In this document: positions 21,081-32,945 of the stretch, piece by piece
Numbering within the stretch: position 1 is the first letter of the stretch
How the letters are laid out: every line of letters starts with the position of its first letter
NCBI GenBank assembly: GCA_004369085.1
Contig: ML210333.1
Span: forward strand, 1-60,619
Direction of reading: 5' to 3'
DNA length: 60,619 nt
From: Coprinopsis marcescibilis
Lineage: Eukaryota > Basidiomycota > Agaricomycetes > Agaricales > Psathyrellaceae
Made by a program: the position numbers and the translations under genes
Notes under the pieces: generated by a model
Told to the model about the DNA's origin: nothing
The model's database searches: none
What the model saw: the letters and a program-made list of their open reading frames with translations, nothing else

Positions 21081-23128
21081 AATCTTCATCTTCTTCACCG
21101 TACAGCACCTTCTATGTGTAGTTTAAATCAAATGCCAAAATGCTACACCAAAAGAATGGCCCAAAGAACTCTGTTCTCTATCTCACAGACAAAAAGGTGC
21201 TATAGCGCAAGGTTTCCTTATCAGGAGCACAATTGAAAGCACTACGATAGTTACACAACGGCATCTACCAATCAAAGTTCTTGGTCGCGGAAACTCGGTG
21301 AGCCCACGTCCGAACAACTCCACGAGGCAGCGGTACATGTGGCCACCCGGATGCGGCTACTAGTATAGTGATTCTTAAACTTCTCTGGCGCCTTGGCCTC
21401 CTTTCCCTCCTTCGAGTCCTGACTCCGCGCATCACAGTTGAATAGGCATGAGCGAAGCCCGCGAAGACTCATGTCGGCGGTCTTGTGCGCGCGGAGGGTA
21501 ACCACCAACAAATAAGTGATACATGATCTACGATAAGATCATCTTAAGATAGAATAAGATGGAAATGTGTTGGCGAGTGAGCATGGCCATCCTTACACTG
21601 ACGCATCAGATTTGCGTTTACATACATGCTAAGAGTGAGAAGATAAGCTTCCCAGAGTACATTGCACTGACAGGCCAATCTGTTCAATCGAAAAAGTAAT
21701 AGAAAGCCCAAAGGTGTTTTAACAATGCTCTGGAGAAGACAGCTCCGCTCTTCACGTTCATCTCGGACAAACACTGCTTCCATTCTATTTTTGGAGAGAT
21801 CCTACTAGCCCATACTCTGGCTTGAAGCTCACTGGACCTTTACAAAAACTTTACCGATTGTTACCTATTGCCCCCAACTCGTCCTTTTTGCACCCAAACC
21901 CAACTTATTTTGACTTTGGTGACACCCTGGAGCCGACAGGTCCTACATACCCGCACTGTTTTCTCATATAGTACGCCACACCATGAGAATGGATTTTTAA
22001 AAATGCTTTGGAGAAGATCATAGCGCTGGATACCAAGCTGAGTTGTGCGTCTTCAATTTCTGCCGCAAGGCGTGTTCGCAAAGATCGGCCGGAAGAATCG
22101 CGGACCCCACCACCTATTTCACGCCCGGCTTGGAACATCGAAAGCCGCAGGAGTCCCACACAGCCTGCACACTGCAGCAGTGTGTAAACGCATTCCCCCC
22201 GCGGGGGATGAACCAAACGCGAGCAAAACTCGCACACAGCGTGCCTTAGCGGAAACACTCGGCGTTACGCAATGCAATAACACTCCATCAAAACAAAACA
22301 AAAAGAAGAATTGCGGTGCCCCGGAGGATGCTGTAGGATGCTTGGCGGTATCTACAAGGAAGAAAATGAGCATACAAACCGACCAGAATGCATTTGCAAC
22401 ACACCGTTGTAAGGTTAGGGGTGCTATTGTGCTGTGCTATTCTGAAATCGCCCCCGCATTATCCAAATAAATGTTCATTGTGGAGTGGAAGCCGCTAGAT
22501 CAGCTCATCATTACCTTGCTTTGCAAGGCTTATGGACTGAGCCGGACTGAAGCTCTTCCGACAGATTAACAGCTACAAAGTTTCGTACATCGCCTTCAAC
22601 ATTGCTTCAACACCTCTTTCTCGCAGCCATGTATCAATGTATTGTATCCGTAGGCAAAGCAACCTCGGAAGCTCGGCAACGCCGGCGCTTCCATGATCAA
22701 TTGATCGCAGAATACCGTTCCCCATTCCCCATACGGCAGATGACGTATTCAATAGTGCCAAAGAACCTCTGTCCGTTCCCTGTGCGCTTCAAAAAGTAAA
22801 CATAGAAAGATTATCGATTGTACAGGTCCATGTGTGGCCATTAACCTTCTGGGAAATTTCCCGATCTTCATCGATGGTAGAAGGACTTCTCAGCGGCTTC
22901 AACATCAACATCACGACTTTTGTATGCCGGTACTTTTTAGCACCTAGCAATGATAAATATGAGCTAAGTGCCATCTTCTCTGAGCTGCTTGTTCATGTCT
23001 CAAAGTGCTCTGTGCCTCTCGCTAGATCCTACTCAAGAACTTCCATTGGAGCAACCCAGCCTCGACATTTGAGCTTCGTTGTCCAAATCCCTCTGCGCTG
23101 TTCACCACAGGCTTCGTAGTAGCGCCCA

Positions 23129-25771
23129 ATGACCTTCGAGAAATTTATCCGCTGCATCCTGGAGATCTGCAAAACCGGGGCTGTGAACACCAACAATGAG
23201 CACCCCAGCATATTCTCCAACGCACAAGGCTTTCAAATTAGCAGCTCACACTTTGTGTCTGCGAACAACGCGTACCTGGGTGCGCCCTGCGAGGAAGATA
23301 TGGTAGCAAGAGGTGGGGTTCATTTGTATTCTATTGCTATTGTTGGTTCAATGGCTGACCTGATACGTGTTCCACTGTCTAGGGAAAAAGCTGCTGCTAG
23401 ATGAGATTGTTTCAAGCGCTCTGTACAACTCCAAAGAGAGATCGGATTCGCCGAAATGCGACGAAGACACGCGGGTTGGGATCCTAGAAGAGATCGATTC
23501 GTGGAGGACCGACCAGGTCGCCACAGTCCCCGGCGTACTGTGTATAACCGGATCAGCGGGTGCTGGAAAGTCTGCCCTCATGCGGACCGCTGCTGAACAA
23601 TCTGCGTCCAAAGGCCAGCTCGCGGCAACCTTCTTCTTCTCGGCCAACGATCCACGGCGGAACGACCTCACACAGTTTGTGCCAACCATCGCATATCAGA
23701 TCGCGCTCTCCAACAAGCAAGACAACGCGCTGGGCAACTGTATTTTCTGCGCAGTTAATCGAGACCCTTCGGTCCTGCGACTGTCGTTTGAATCTCAAGT
23801 GGAGGAGCTCATTGTGAAGCCGCTGCAGAAGACCTTTGGTACTGAGAGCAAACTGAGCGAAGATGCTCCAAAACTATTACTCTCACCCTCTTTTCCTCTC
23901 GACATCTTCATCGATGGTATCGATGAGTGCATCAAAAAGGAGAGCCAATCGCAGCTCCTTATGATGCTCTCGGCTGTTTTCATCAGCAGGTCTTTGCCAT
24001 TCAAGATTCTGTTGGCAAGCAGACCCGAGTCTCCTCTCCGGACGGCCCTGCTCAGCCCATCCGGATACATGAGGAAGAGTGCGTACATCATTCGATTGAA
24101 TGACCACGACGCTGCGGCCGACATCCGAAACTTTCTTACCAGACGGCTAGGGGCGATTGGGATGTCTAGCGAGGACCCCCAGGCACAGAAGGACTGGCCG
24201 TCGATTAAAGACATTAACCTCCTCGTTTCAGCTTCCTCAGGCCTTTTCGTCTACGCGTCAACCGTTGTCAAGTTTGTCAGCGAGCGACGCAGTTGGCCTG
24301 TCCCTCAGCTACAGATTGTCATTGACAATCTGAAGGGACTCGCCGCTTCCACTGCTGGTTTCTCCACAGTCCCAAGGAACCCGTTCTTGCAGCTGGACGA
24401 CCTCTACCGGAATATTTTCGTTCTGGCTCAGGCGGAGTATGAGTCGCAGTGCGATGATAGTACTCCGCTGTCCATTGTCCGGGTTGTACGCATGTTGACG
24501 AACCCGGCGCCTACTGTCAAGCTCGCGTGGACGCGCGCGACAGCTGCAGGGGACGTTCAGTTGTGGACTGACGTACTGCGCGCTGGGGAACTCATTGTCT
24601 CCTCGACGACGTTCGAAAATCTGTGCCAGCTCCAGCGAGGACAGGCGCGGCTTATGCTTTCGGACCTCCATTCGCTCTACGACATCACGTTTGACCCGAT
24701 TCGAGCGAGGCCCTATCATCGCTCCGTGCAAGAGTTTTTGCGCGATCCCACTCGGTGTCTGGATTTATACATCCCTGAGGAGGACGTCTGGACGCGGTGG
24801 TCTACGTGCATGCTGAACACCATTTCAAGGGCAAGTGATGATGGTGCGTAGCTCTCCCCACCATACACAAGTTTTGCTAATACAGGATATCTAGAGATCC
24901 AGGCTGTGATTTGCGATCATCTCAAGGGGAAGGAGTCGCTTTGTTGGGCAATCATGTCGTTCATGCATTATTTGCCGTTTCCTGGGGATGCACTCCCTGT
25001 CCGACGTACCGAAGCCAATATGGCCCAGTGGACGAGGGCCATGGGCACTTGGACTCATATTCTCCAGCCGTTTGTTGCTGGTGGTGTGTTCAAAAGACTG
25101 GCTTCAGCCATCAGAGGATGCTCCGGCCTACGCATACGGAACTCTATCATGACGTCTCTAAGTCAGATTAACTGGTTGCTTTGGTATACATTGAATTGGG
25201 TGCCCCACCTGTCTGGAGCAAATGTACGTCGTGCCTCAATGGGTTGTTCTTGGGCGTGCCGTGTTACTTACAAAGTTCATCCTAGTGGGATCCCAGGTTG
25301 GCAGATGGCCTCAAGACGCTGCTGAAGTCAATAGATGCAAAAGAATGGGACTGGAATCCTCCTGCTTCTGAAAAACCGCGGGTAGCAACGCCCAGGAAGG
25401 AAGGTGAATTTTTGCCTGCCCGGCTATCTTTGCGAGTCAGATGGCTTATTGAGGATTTGTTAGATTCCAACAATAAAATATCTTGCTGGCTTCGGTCTCG
25501 CATGCACGGTGCATCCGCAAAAGACATTTTCAGCACCTTCTTCATCAAAGATGCACAAAGTGCGGGTTTGATGATGATTGCTTTCCGGGGCTCTCATTTC
25601 AATGCGAACCCGGGTCGGGGGCCACAGATGAGGTTTTCGGGAAGCAAGCTGATCCCGGCCAATCGTTACAACCCCGTGAATGAGGTGGTGCCTTGGACTT
25701 TGGAGAGAAAAAAGGCTGGGAAGAAGGTGGAGGCTGAGGCAAAGTTCAAGGCAGTGTTTGAGTTTTATTAG
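23129..25771 (+). CDS. NACHT (STAND) NTPase gene 4 (clade II)
   Basis: An NLR-like ATPase, closely similar to gene 5. The ATG at 23129 precedes the motif FSNAQGFQISSSHFVSANNA. Introns by comparison with gene 5: 23313-23382, 24844-24894, 25224-25285 and 25404-25463 (the last a 60-bp multiple of three without stop). The linker is SALYNSKERSDSPKCDEDTR. Walker A is GSAGAGKSA (near 23551), Walker B DIFIDGIDEC (near 23902), then ILLASRPESP. The C-terminal part holds KESLCWAIMSFMHYLP and the conserved block FRGSHFNANPGRGPQM. The stop is at 25769-25771. It lacks the long prion-like N-terminal region of gene 5, so its start may be truncated. It probably arose with gene 5 by duplication around the acid phosphatase gene. 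Confidence 0.88.
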
Positions 25772-26052
25772 AGTGACAGTGACGGTTGTTTCGATGTGTG
25801 TCATCTGCCACTGGTTGCGCAGGATTATGGTTATTCAGCGGAAAGCTACACAGTCTTTACTAGATATCTGGATTCATTGCCCGTAGGTAAAATCCACATT
25901 GGAACGCAGTAACGATCGCGTAGATTGATATACGATGCCGATCCATAGCGCTATCTTGATATACAATAGACAGTATATAGAAGGAGAATGGGACGCACAA
26001 CCGGAGTGAAAAAGTCATATTTTGCAAATAAGCCTATATCTTTCAATACAGA
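25772..26052. other. Convergent 3' region
   Basis: 281 bp between the ends of NACHT gene 4 and the phosphatase gene, which point toward each other. No feature is seen. Confidence 0.4.
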
Positions 26053-28055
26053 TCACGAAAAGCACCTATTGTACAAATCTGGTCCTGTTCCCACTGTCGA
26101 GTCGATATCTGAATTAACATACCCAAATCCAAATCAGCATATGGCGACGGGATGGATGAGCAACGAAATAAAGATAAAAAGCAGATTATGGACTCACAGT
26201 CGAATAAGCGCTGTATGGGGAGCATGTCGACCATTCCTAGACTAGAGGAGGTCTGCATGGTTTGGCCGTTGTAGAGGATGCGGATGAACCAGGCTGAGGT
26301 TCCGGAAGAGGAGAAGGAGGTATCGCGGTAAAGCTCGAAGCTGACTTCGGTGCCCATCCCCGGCCAGAACATGTATTCGATCTGGAGGAGGCCGAGAAGG
26401 GAGGAAAGCGAGCCGTCGTGGGCTATGTTGTGCGAGTATTTGATCTGCGAGGGGTGATCAGTGTTGAGTGAAAGGCGTTAATGAGGAAACGTAGGTGAAG
26501 CTGAAGTGGTGGAAGGAATGTGGGACAAGAAGTGCAACTACGACTGCGACTGCGACTGACCGTAGTGTTACCCCGAATCTTATCCCCCAGTCGAGCTTTG
26601 AGCTCCAGCATCCACGCTCCGAATTTAAGGATCGAGTATTCATGTGCGCCTGGTGCTTTCCGGTATAGGTACTCGTATTCCCAATGACCTGTCAAATACA
26701 CCTTGGCCGCCTGGTACAGTAGTATACCCGTTAGTTTACGTTTATGTACTAGGTGAAGAAGGAAGAGACGGATACTGACGGTATCCTGTGAGATGCAGTT
26801 GGAAGGGTCGGAGATGTTACATGGGAGCGGTTTGTCGTGACATTGCTTTCCTGCGAAATTATCGAAATAGCTGGAGTGATTACCGATTCAAGCACACGTC
26901 AGTCCAACCTTGTCGAGCCCCAAACCACAATCGGGCACTCACTGATCGAAACTGACATGCCATCCCCCAGTATCATCCCTCCTAATCCCACTCACCGCAT
27001 CAAGCACATCCCACACCCCGCCCTCCACACCCGCTTCCCTCAGATGCTCCTGCCACACGCTCCCATTCTCGCCTGTGGTGAACGACTCGCGCAGGGCGCC
27101 AGCGCGCGGACAGCTGTAGGTTGGCTCGAGGGAGTCGATGCTGGAGGGCTGGATGCGTATCGGCAGGGGCTGGTGGGCAAAGTCGTGAGCAGGGTAGAAG
27201 CCCGCGAAGAAGCCGCTGGCGACTTGGGAGGTGATGGGGTTGTTTGTTATCCGGAATTGGGCTTCGGATGTGTTGGGGGAGGAGGAGAGCGACAGGAGGG
27301 GGCCGTAGACTGCGCGGAGGTCCTGGTGTGGTGGGAGTGTGGTGAGTGGTGAATGGAGGGAAGGGGTCGTTCAACTTTCAGGTAGGAATACGCACCTGGC
27401 CGTGGGTGATTGAATCTTCAAAGCCCCCTTTCGTTAGTTGTGGGAACTGGCAGCTATAGCATTTGGTGTGAGTTTGCGTGTTCTAGCATGGGCATAGGGA
27501 GGGAGGAAGAGACTGACTTGGAGCCCACAAAGCCCTGTTGGTGGAGGACTTTGAATGGGTTGACGTCGTACAGGTCACTTGTGCGTTGAATCACAACGCC
27601 ATTCCTGGAGCCGTCCGTGCTACAGTCATGTCAGATAGAACTTCGGGTGGAACGTTGGAAAGCTGAGGAGGACGGCAATGGACGTACACGTGTAAACCTG
27701 ATAGAACACCAGCGTCGTCACAGTTCCATTCGATGTCTTCCTTTGGAAAGATGTTTGAGCTGTATGGCGTGCGTTTATGGTGCCTCTGGATCACTTCGAC
27801 GTATTCGAGTACGAAGTTGTCGGGCGGTGTCCTAGCGCGCAGCAGCAAGTCAGCACTATACTCAAGCTAGGGTTCGATGGAGCTTGAGTTCACTTACTGG
27901 TACGTCTCTGGTGTGACATGGGGCATGTTGCACCACTCCATATGACGGTGCTGGCCTGCCAGACCCTCCATGATAGGAGTCCTCACCGCGTCTGCGAGCT
28001 TCACCAATCCTGCGAGCTGCTGCAGGAGTACGAATGCAATCATCCGCGCATGCAT
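26053..28055 (-). CDS. Secreted histidine acid phosphatase family protein
   Basis: This branch-2 histidine phosphatase hydrolyses phosphomonoesters, probably outside the cell or in the secretory path. The ATG at 28055 gives a signal peptide (MHARMIAFVLLQQLAGLVKL, cleavage after ADA likely). The catalytic motif is QRHHKRTP near 27790, the family's RHGxRxP with a second His. Later exons give CQFPQLTKGGFEDS, then RITNNPITSQVASGFFAGFY and SSIDSLEPTYSCP. The proton-donor motif SHNIAHDGS and MFWPGMGTEVSFELYR follow. I read about nine exons; the last is short and ends at the TGA at 26053-26055 (NRCFS). N-glycosylation sites fit secretion. It lies on the opposite strand between the two clade II NACHT genes. 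The substrate (phytate, lysophosphatidate or other) cannot be told. Confidence 0.9.
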
Positions 28056-28698
28056 CTCAGCTTTCGCTTTCTGCTCGGGAGAGATGCTGGGAGAGGATAA
28101 GAACCTTTGCATTGTTCGGATTGAGGTCTCCCGCGACCCTGGGGTTGCTGTTGCTGTTCGGTTGATCATGAGGCCCGCTGGGCGATGCCGTGAGTCGCAT
28201 GACCAGCATCCAGAGAACCCTGAGCATCGTGGTTCTTGAACCAACGTTCGTGGTCGGGATATGAGGTCGAAGTCTGTCTTGTAGTGATGGCGGAAGCGAA
28301 GGTGTTGATCTACGCATGACCGTTCTCAGGCTAACGGAGTCGTGATGGGCCCCTAACAAGTTTGTTTACGCGTTGTTTGGCGACCACCACAGTGCCACTG
28401 CTTGCTTGGTATAAAAGGATTCGATTATATTGCTTTAATGAGACCCAGAAGGAGTATAGGTGATTCTCTGCTTTTCCACTAGTAAGACGTTGAGGCAGAA
28501 CCGTGGGGCATCCGTCGGGAGCGGTCAAATAAGCGCCTGACCGTCGTTGCAGCGCTCTCCTCCGATCGTTAAAGTTGCTTCTTGCTGACTTGTTCATCAG
28601 ATATAACGTACTCGTGAGCTTATAGGTCGCCTCAGCAGAACTGGCTGGCTTATAAACCAAAGAACCTGTGTCGAAGCCGCCATCAAAGTCCGCACCAC
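28056..28698. promoter_or_regulatory. Divergent promoter region, phosphatase and NACHT gene 5
   Basis: This 640-bp region is shared by two divergent genes. A TATAAA at 28651-28656 lies 43-48 bp before the ATG of NACHT gene 5. No other site can be supported. Confidence 0.45.
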
Positions 28699-31689
28699 AT
28701 GGATCCTAATCAGAAACCATCACCACAACCCAGCCCGGGTCCACCTCCAAGCTTTATCCCCTATCCGCCGCATTTCCATCCATCGCAGGCTTCTGGGGGA
28801 TACTGGGAAAGACTTGGTGAGGCTTCTTCTCAGCCACGTCCTGGGGATCCACAACAGCAACAATATTACCCGCATAATCAGCAATACTTACCACCACCTG
28901 CGTACTACTATGCCCCTCCGAATCAACACCAGCATCCACCTGGCCTCATTCCAGCAGCACACCCTCCATACTCTCCGATATACGCACCACTGGATCCTAA
29001 ACAGAATACTACGCAATGGAGCCCGGAATCCACCATAGCCGCCATGAACAAACTGTCGATGGACCACAGCGCTAGCCTGAGCTTGCCAGCCAACTTCCAG
29101 CCCTCGCTACAAGGCTTTGCGGATCCGTCATCGCAGCATCCCGGTGGGATGTTCTCCAACGCCCACGGCTTCCAGATCAGCGGTTCCCACTTTGTATCGG
29201 CGAATAACGCTTATATGAGCACGCCCAATGAGGAGGATCTAGCGAGAGGTGAGATTCGTTCCTATTTTAGTCTGGTTAGGCGTGTCCGTGACCTGACCAT
29301 GACATGATGGCCTGCGTTTCTACTGTTCTCTAGGAAAGAAGTTGTTGCTGGACGAGATTGCTTCGAGCGCGCTTTACAACTCCAAAGAGAGATCAGACTC
29401 CCCGAAATGCGACGAAGAAACGCGGGTTGGGATACTCGAGGAGATCGATTCGTGGAGGGCCGACGTGACGATAGTCACCGGCGTACTGTGCATAACCGGC
29501 TCGGCGGGTGCTGGAAAGTCCGCCCTCATGCAGACCGCTGCTGAGCAGTCTGCGAGCAAAGGCCAGCTTGCGGCGACTTTCTTCTTCTCCGCCAACGATC
29601 CACGACGAAACGACCTCAAGCATTTTGTGCCGACTATCGCATACCAGATCGCACTGTCCAACAAAAAAGACCGTGCGCTAGGCAACTGTATATTCCGCAC
29701 GGTCGATCGGGATCCTTCGGTATTTCAGTTGTCATTCGAGTCTCAGGTGGAGGAACTCATCGTGAAGCCGTTGCATCAGACGTTCAGCAACGAACCGGGC
29801 GGGGAGGTCGGAGTCTTATGTGTTCCCACCTCGTTTCCTCCCGACATATTCATCGATGGGATCGATGAGTGTATCGACAAGGAGAGTCAATCGCAACTCC
29901 TTATGCTGCTCTCAGCTGTTTTCATCAGCAGGTCTCTGCCGTTCAAGATCCTCTTGGCAAGCAGACCCGAGTCTCCTCTCCGGACGGCCCTGCTCAGCCC
30001 ATCCGGATACATGAGAAAGTCGGCGTACATCATCCGTCTGAACGACCACGACGCTGCGGCCGACATCCGGAATTGTCTCACTAGGCGACTCGGGGCGATT
30101 GGGATGTCCAGCGAAGACCCCCAGGCGCAGAAGAACTGGCCGTCGACTAAAGATGTTGACCTCCTCGTTTCAGCTTCTTCGGGCCTTTTCGTTTACGCGT
30201 CGACTGTGGTCAAGTTTGTCAACCAGCGTCGGCGTTGGCCTGTTCCACAGCTCCAGATTGTCATCGACAATCTGAAGGGACACGCAGCTTCCACTGCGGG
30301 TTTCTCCAAAGTCCCGAGGAACCCGTTCTCGCAGTTGGACAACCTCTACCGGAATATTTTCGTTCTGGCTCAGGCGGAGTATGAGTCGCAGTGCGATGAT
30401 GGTTCCCCTCTGTCTGTCGTCCGGGTTGTACGTATGTTGACGAACCCGTCGCCTACTGTCAAGATCGCGATGACGCGCCCCACAGAGAGAGGGGATGTTC
30501 ATTTGTGGACAGATGTCCTTAGGGCCGGGGAGTTTATTGCGTCTTCGACGACGTTCGAGGAGCTGTGCCAGCTCCAGAGAGGACAGGTGCGGCTTATGCT
30601 TTCAGACCTCCATTCCCTCTACGACATAACGTTCGACCCGATTCGAGCAAAGCCTTACCACCGTTCCGTGCAAGAGTTCTTGCGCGATCCTACGCGGTGT
30701 GGCGATTTGTTTATTCCTGACGTGGACGTCTGGACACAGTGGTCGACATGCATGTTGCGTACCATTTCAGGGGCCACTGAAAATGGTGTGTATCTCCACC
30801 TCCCGTATTGAGCTTGAAGATTTGCTAATAGCAAGTATCTAGAGATCCAGAGTGTGCTTACCGACCTCGTAAAGGGGAAGGAATCGCTGTGTTGGGCGAT
30901 GATGTCGTTCATGCATTACCTGCCGTATCCAGGGGATATCGTCCCAGTGCACCGTACCGACGACGATAAGGCGGAGTGGATAAGGATTATGGGAATCTGG
31001 ACTCGGACACTTCAGCCGTTTGTGGCTGACGGTGTGTTCACGAAAGTGGCTTCGGCCATCGATGGTCCCTTTGGCCCGAGATTACGGGAAGCCATTATGG
31101 CGCCTCTGGTACAGATTGGGTTACTGCTTGGGTTCACGTTGAAATGGGTGCCCCAGCTGTCCGGAGAGAAAGTACGTTGTAACCGCTTCTTGGTTGTCGT
31201 TTCCGGGTCTCAAACATCATTTTAGTGGGACCTTGCGCTGGCAGATGCGCTCAGCACGCTGCTTTGGTCAATCAATTCGAAAGAGTGTGGCGGGCGGGCT
31301 GCTGCCTCCCTGAAAGTCGGGAGAAAAACTCCCAAGAAGGAGGGTAAGGACGAATCCTGCTCTACTCCTCTCGGGTCGTTAATGACAGTTGGCTTACTCC
31401 TAAATGAATAGACTCCCTCGACAAAGCATCTTCATGGCTTAAGGATAACATGCATGGATTTCTGAGGGACATAGTTGAGAATCCCTTTATTCAAGATGCG
31501 CGAAAGGGGGGGTTGAGGATGATGGCCTTCCGGGGTTCTCACATCAATGCGAACCCGGGTCGGGGGCCTCAGATGACGTTTTCGAGAAACAGACTTATTC
31601 CGGCCGACCGTGATAGCTCTGTGAAGGAGGTGGTCCCTTGGACTTCGGAGAGGAGGAAGGCTGTGGAGAAGGCTAAGGTTAAAGCTTAG
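28699..31689 (+). CDS. NACHT (STAND) NTPase gene 5 (clade II) with prion-like N-terminus
   Basis: An NLR-like ATPase with five exons: 28699-29248, 29334-30785, 30843-31171, 31226-31343 and 31412-31689. The first about 150 residues are rich in Pro, Gln, Tyr, Asn and His (QQQQYYPHNQQYLPPP, APPNQHQHPPG), a low-complexity, prion-like composition. Then comes FSNAHGFQISGSHFVSANNA, shared with gene 4. The NACHT core follows: SALYNSKERSDSPKC, Walker A GSAGAGKSA (near 29500), Walker B DIFIDGIDEC (near 29846), ILLASRPESP. The C-terminal region has KESLCWAMMSFMHYLP and FRGSHINANPGRGPQM, ending at the TAG at 31687-31689. All splice joins keep frame and no lesion is visible, so this is the best candidate for an active gene in the family. 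Confidence 0.93.
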
Positions 31690-31832
31690 CGCTTGATCGT
31701 GCGACGAATGGTTCGGATATGGAGTATCCAGTACGCATTATGTATTTCTAGCCAAAGGCACACCGAACAATGTAGCAATGTATTTTTTGTGATATAATAA
31801 CGACGGCAACAGGAGGACCCGTGCGCTGTGCT

Positions 31833-32542
31833 CTAAAGATTATACTTGGGAAAGAATACCCTAAGCAGCGCGTAGTTGTCATAATTCACTGGATCGGAGA
31901 GTTCATATAGCTGGCTCCTGGTTCTTCTATGATAGCGGTGCCTGCCACGCTCCTCGGCTATGCATCTATCAAGTGCCATGTAGAATATATCGTGCTGCGG
32001 GGTGCAATTAAATCTCAGCCTTGGCGCCCTGCCCATATTCTTGCATTTGGATGATAACTACCTTTTTCCGGAGATGTGGTTGCTGGGTCAGCCAATCCAT
32101 CCATTCTTCATCATGCTGGCATTCTTCCAAAATCTTCCCTGGGTATTTTACTCCGAATGTGACGACAAAGTCCATGTAATGATCTTCAGTCCATTCCTCG
32201 AGTCCTTCCCTGTATCGTTCGAAGGCTTCGTCGAAGCAAGGCTAATGCATGCAAAGTATGTCAGCCACTCATGCGTCAGGAAAAGAAGGGTAGATGAGCG
32301 ATTACCTTGTCGTTTAGAGTCTCGTAGCACCATGTGAGGTATTGCACGCTGACACTGTTCAAGGCTTGTCCGCGATGCTTTCCAAAGTCAAGTATCCAAC
32401 CCCCTGCGCATTGACCGTGGAGCCAATAGTCGGGGTGGTCCTCGTCCGTTGTGGCAATTTTATCAAAGTCCTCATCAATGTAGAGTGGGGGAAGCGTGTA
32501 GGCTGAGCTTTCCATAGCAGGCGAGAATCGGGATACGCACAT
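31833..32542 (-). CDS. Small DUF3820-like protein (FGKHRG motif)
   Basis: Three exons: 32542-32306, 32241-32062 and 31994-31833, giving about 192 residues with clean phase-0 joins. The motif ILDFGKHRGQALNSVSVQYL near 32400 resembles the PFGKYKG...LPxxYLxW signature of DUF3820 and related small proteins, some linked to exonuclease-like folds. The middle exon is acidic and aromatic (EEWTEDHYMDFVVTFGVKYP). The ATG at 32542 is used; an alternative is 32515 (MESSAYTLPP). No signal peptide or membrane segment. The biochemical role is unknown. Confidence 0.75.
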
Positions 32543-32945
32543 GTCAGCCCTGTTGTCTCTGGAATATTATACAGCCCCGGTCAGTGATCGATCTGACCCC
32601 CTATTCATTCCAACCGTCTTGTTCAAGATACTTCTGCCCCACAGTCAGAGGCTGACTACTTTCGCGGGGTCGATCGATTCCAGATTAGACTCCCTAGATC
32701 GTATTGAGAGAAGCGAAGCGACGCCGTTACGTCGCTGAAAGAACACTGGAATCTCATTTTTACATACACGATGTCCTCGAAAGGCACGTTTGTGTTCTCA
32801 CTTCTTCTTGGAAAAGAACGTGCGCTGTTCGTGTGACCAGCCCTTGCGCCAACTTGGCTAAGCGCCCGCTTCCATCAGGCGCACGGACCAAATTCTGATG
32901 GTTCGGAGTTGATCACACCGCCACCGTGCTAAAGCTCTTTTCCTT
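32543..32945. other. Divergent intergenic region
   Basis: 403 bp between the DUF3820-like gene and the PLC-like gene, which diverge. No clear TATA element or ORF. Confidence 0.4.

Larger units (their letters stand above)
19632..23128. other. Gene-poor 3.5 kb
   Basis: I see no gene with family support. It holds a short NACHT relic (19930-19995), a two-stem palindrome at 20582-20634 and a perfect hairpin at 21058-21080. A GC palindrome CCCCCGCGGGGG lies near 22196. Weak open frames at 22045-22470 and 21905-22258 look non-coding. Confidence 0.45.

Noticed and set aside
21725..22025. Repeated ATGCTYTGGAGAAGA at two places
   Set aside because: Only about 16 bases match and the flanks do not, so no repeat unit can be defined.
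22190..22215. GC palindrome CCCCCGCGGGGG
   Set aside because: A short self-complementary run without neighbouring structure. It is expected occasionally by chance.
22045..22470. 141-codon plus frame and overlapping minus frame
   Set aside because: Both strands are open, with no family signal and no splice pattern. The frames lie in gene-poor DNA.
22832..23119. Possible decayed NACHT fragment upstream of gene 4
   Set aside because: The resemblance to a NACHT strand region rests on a few residues only and does not extend.
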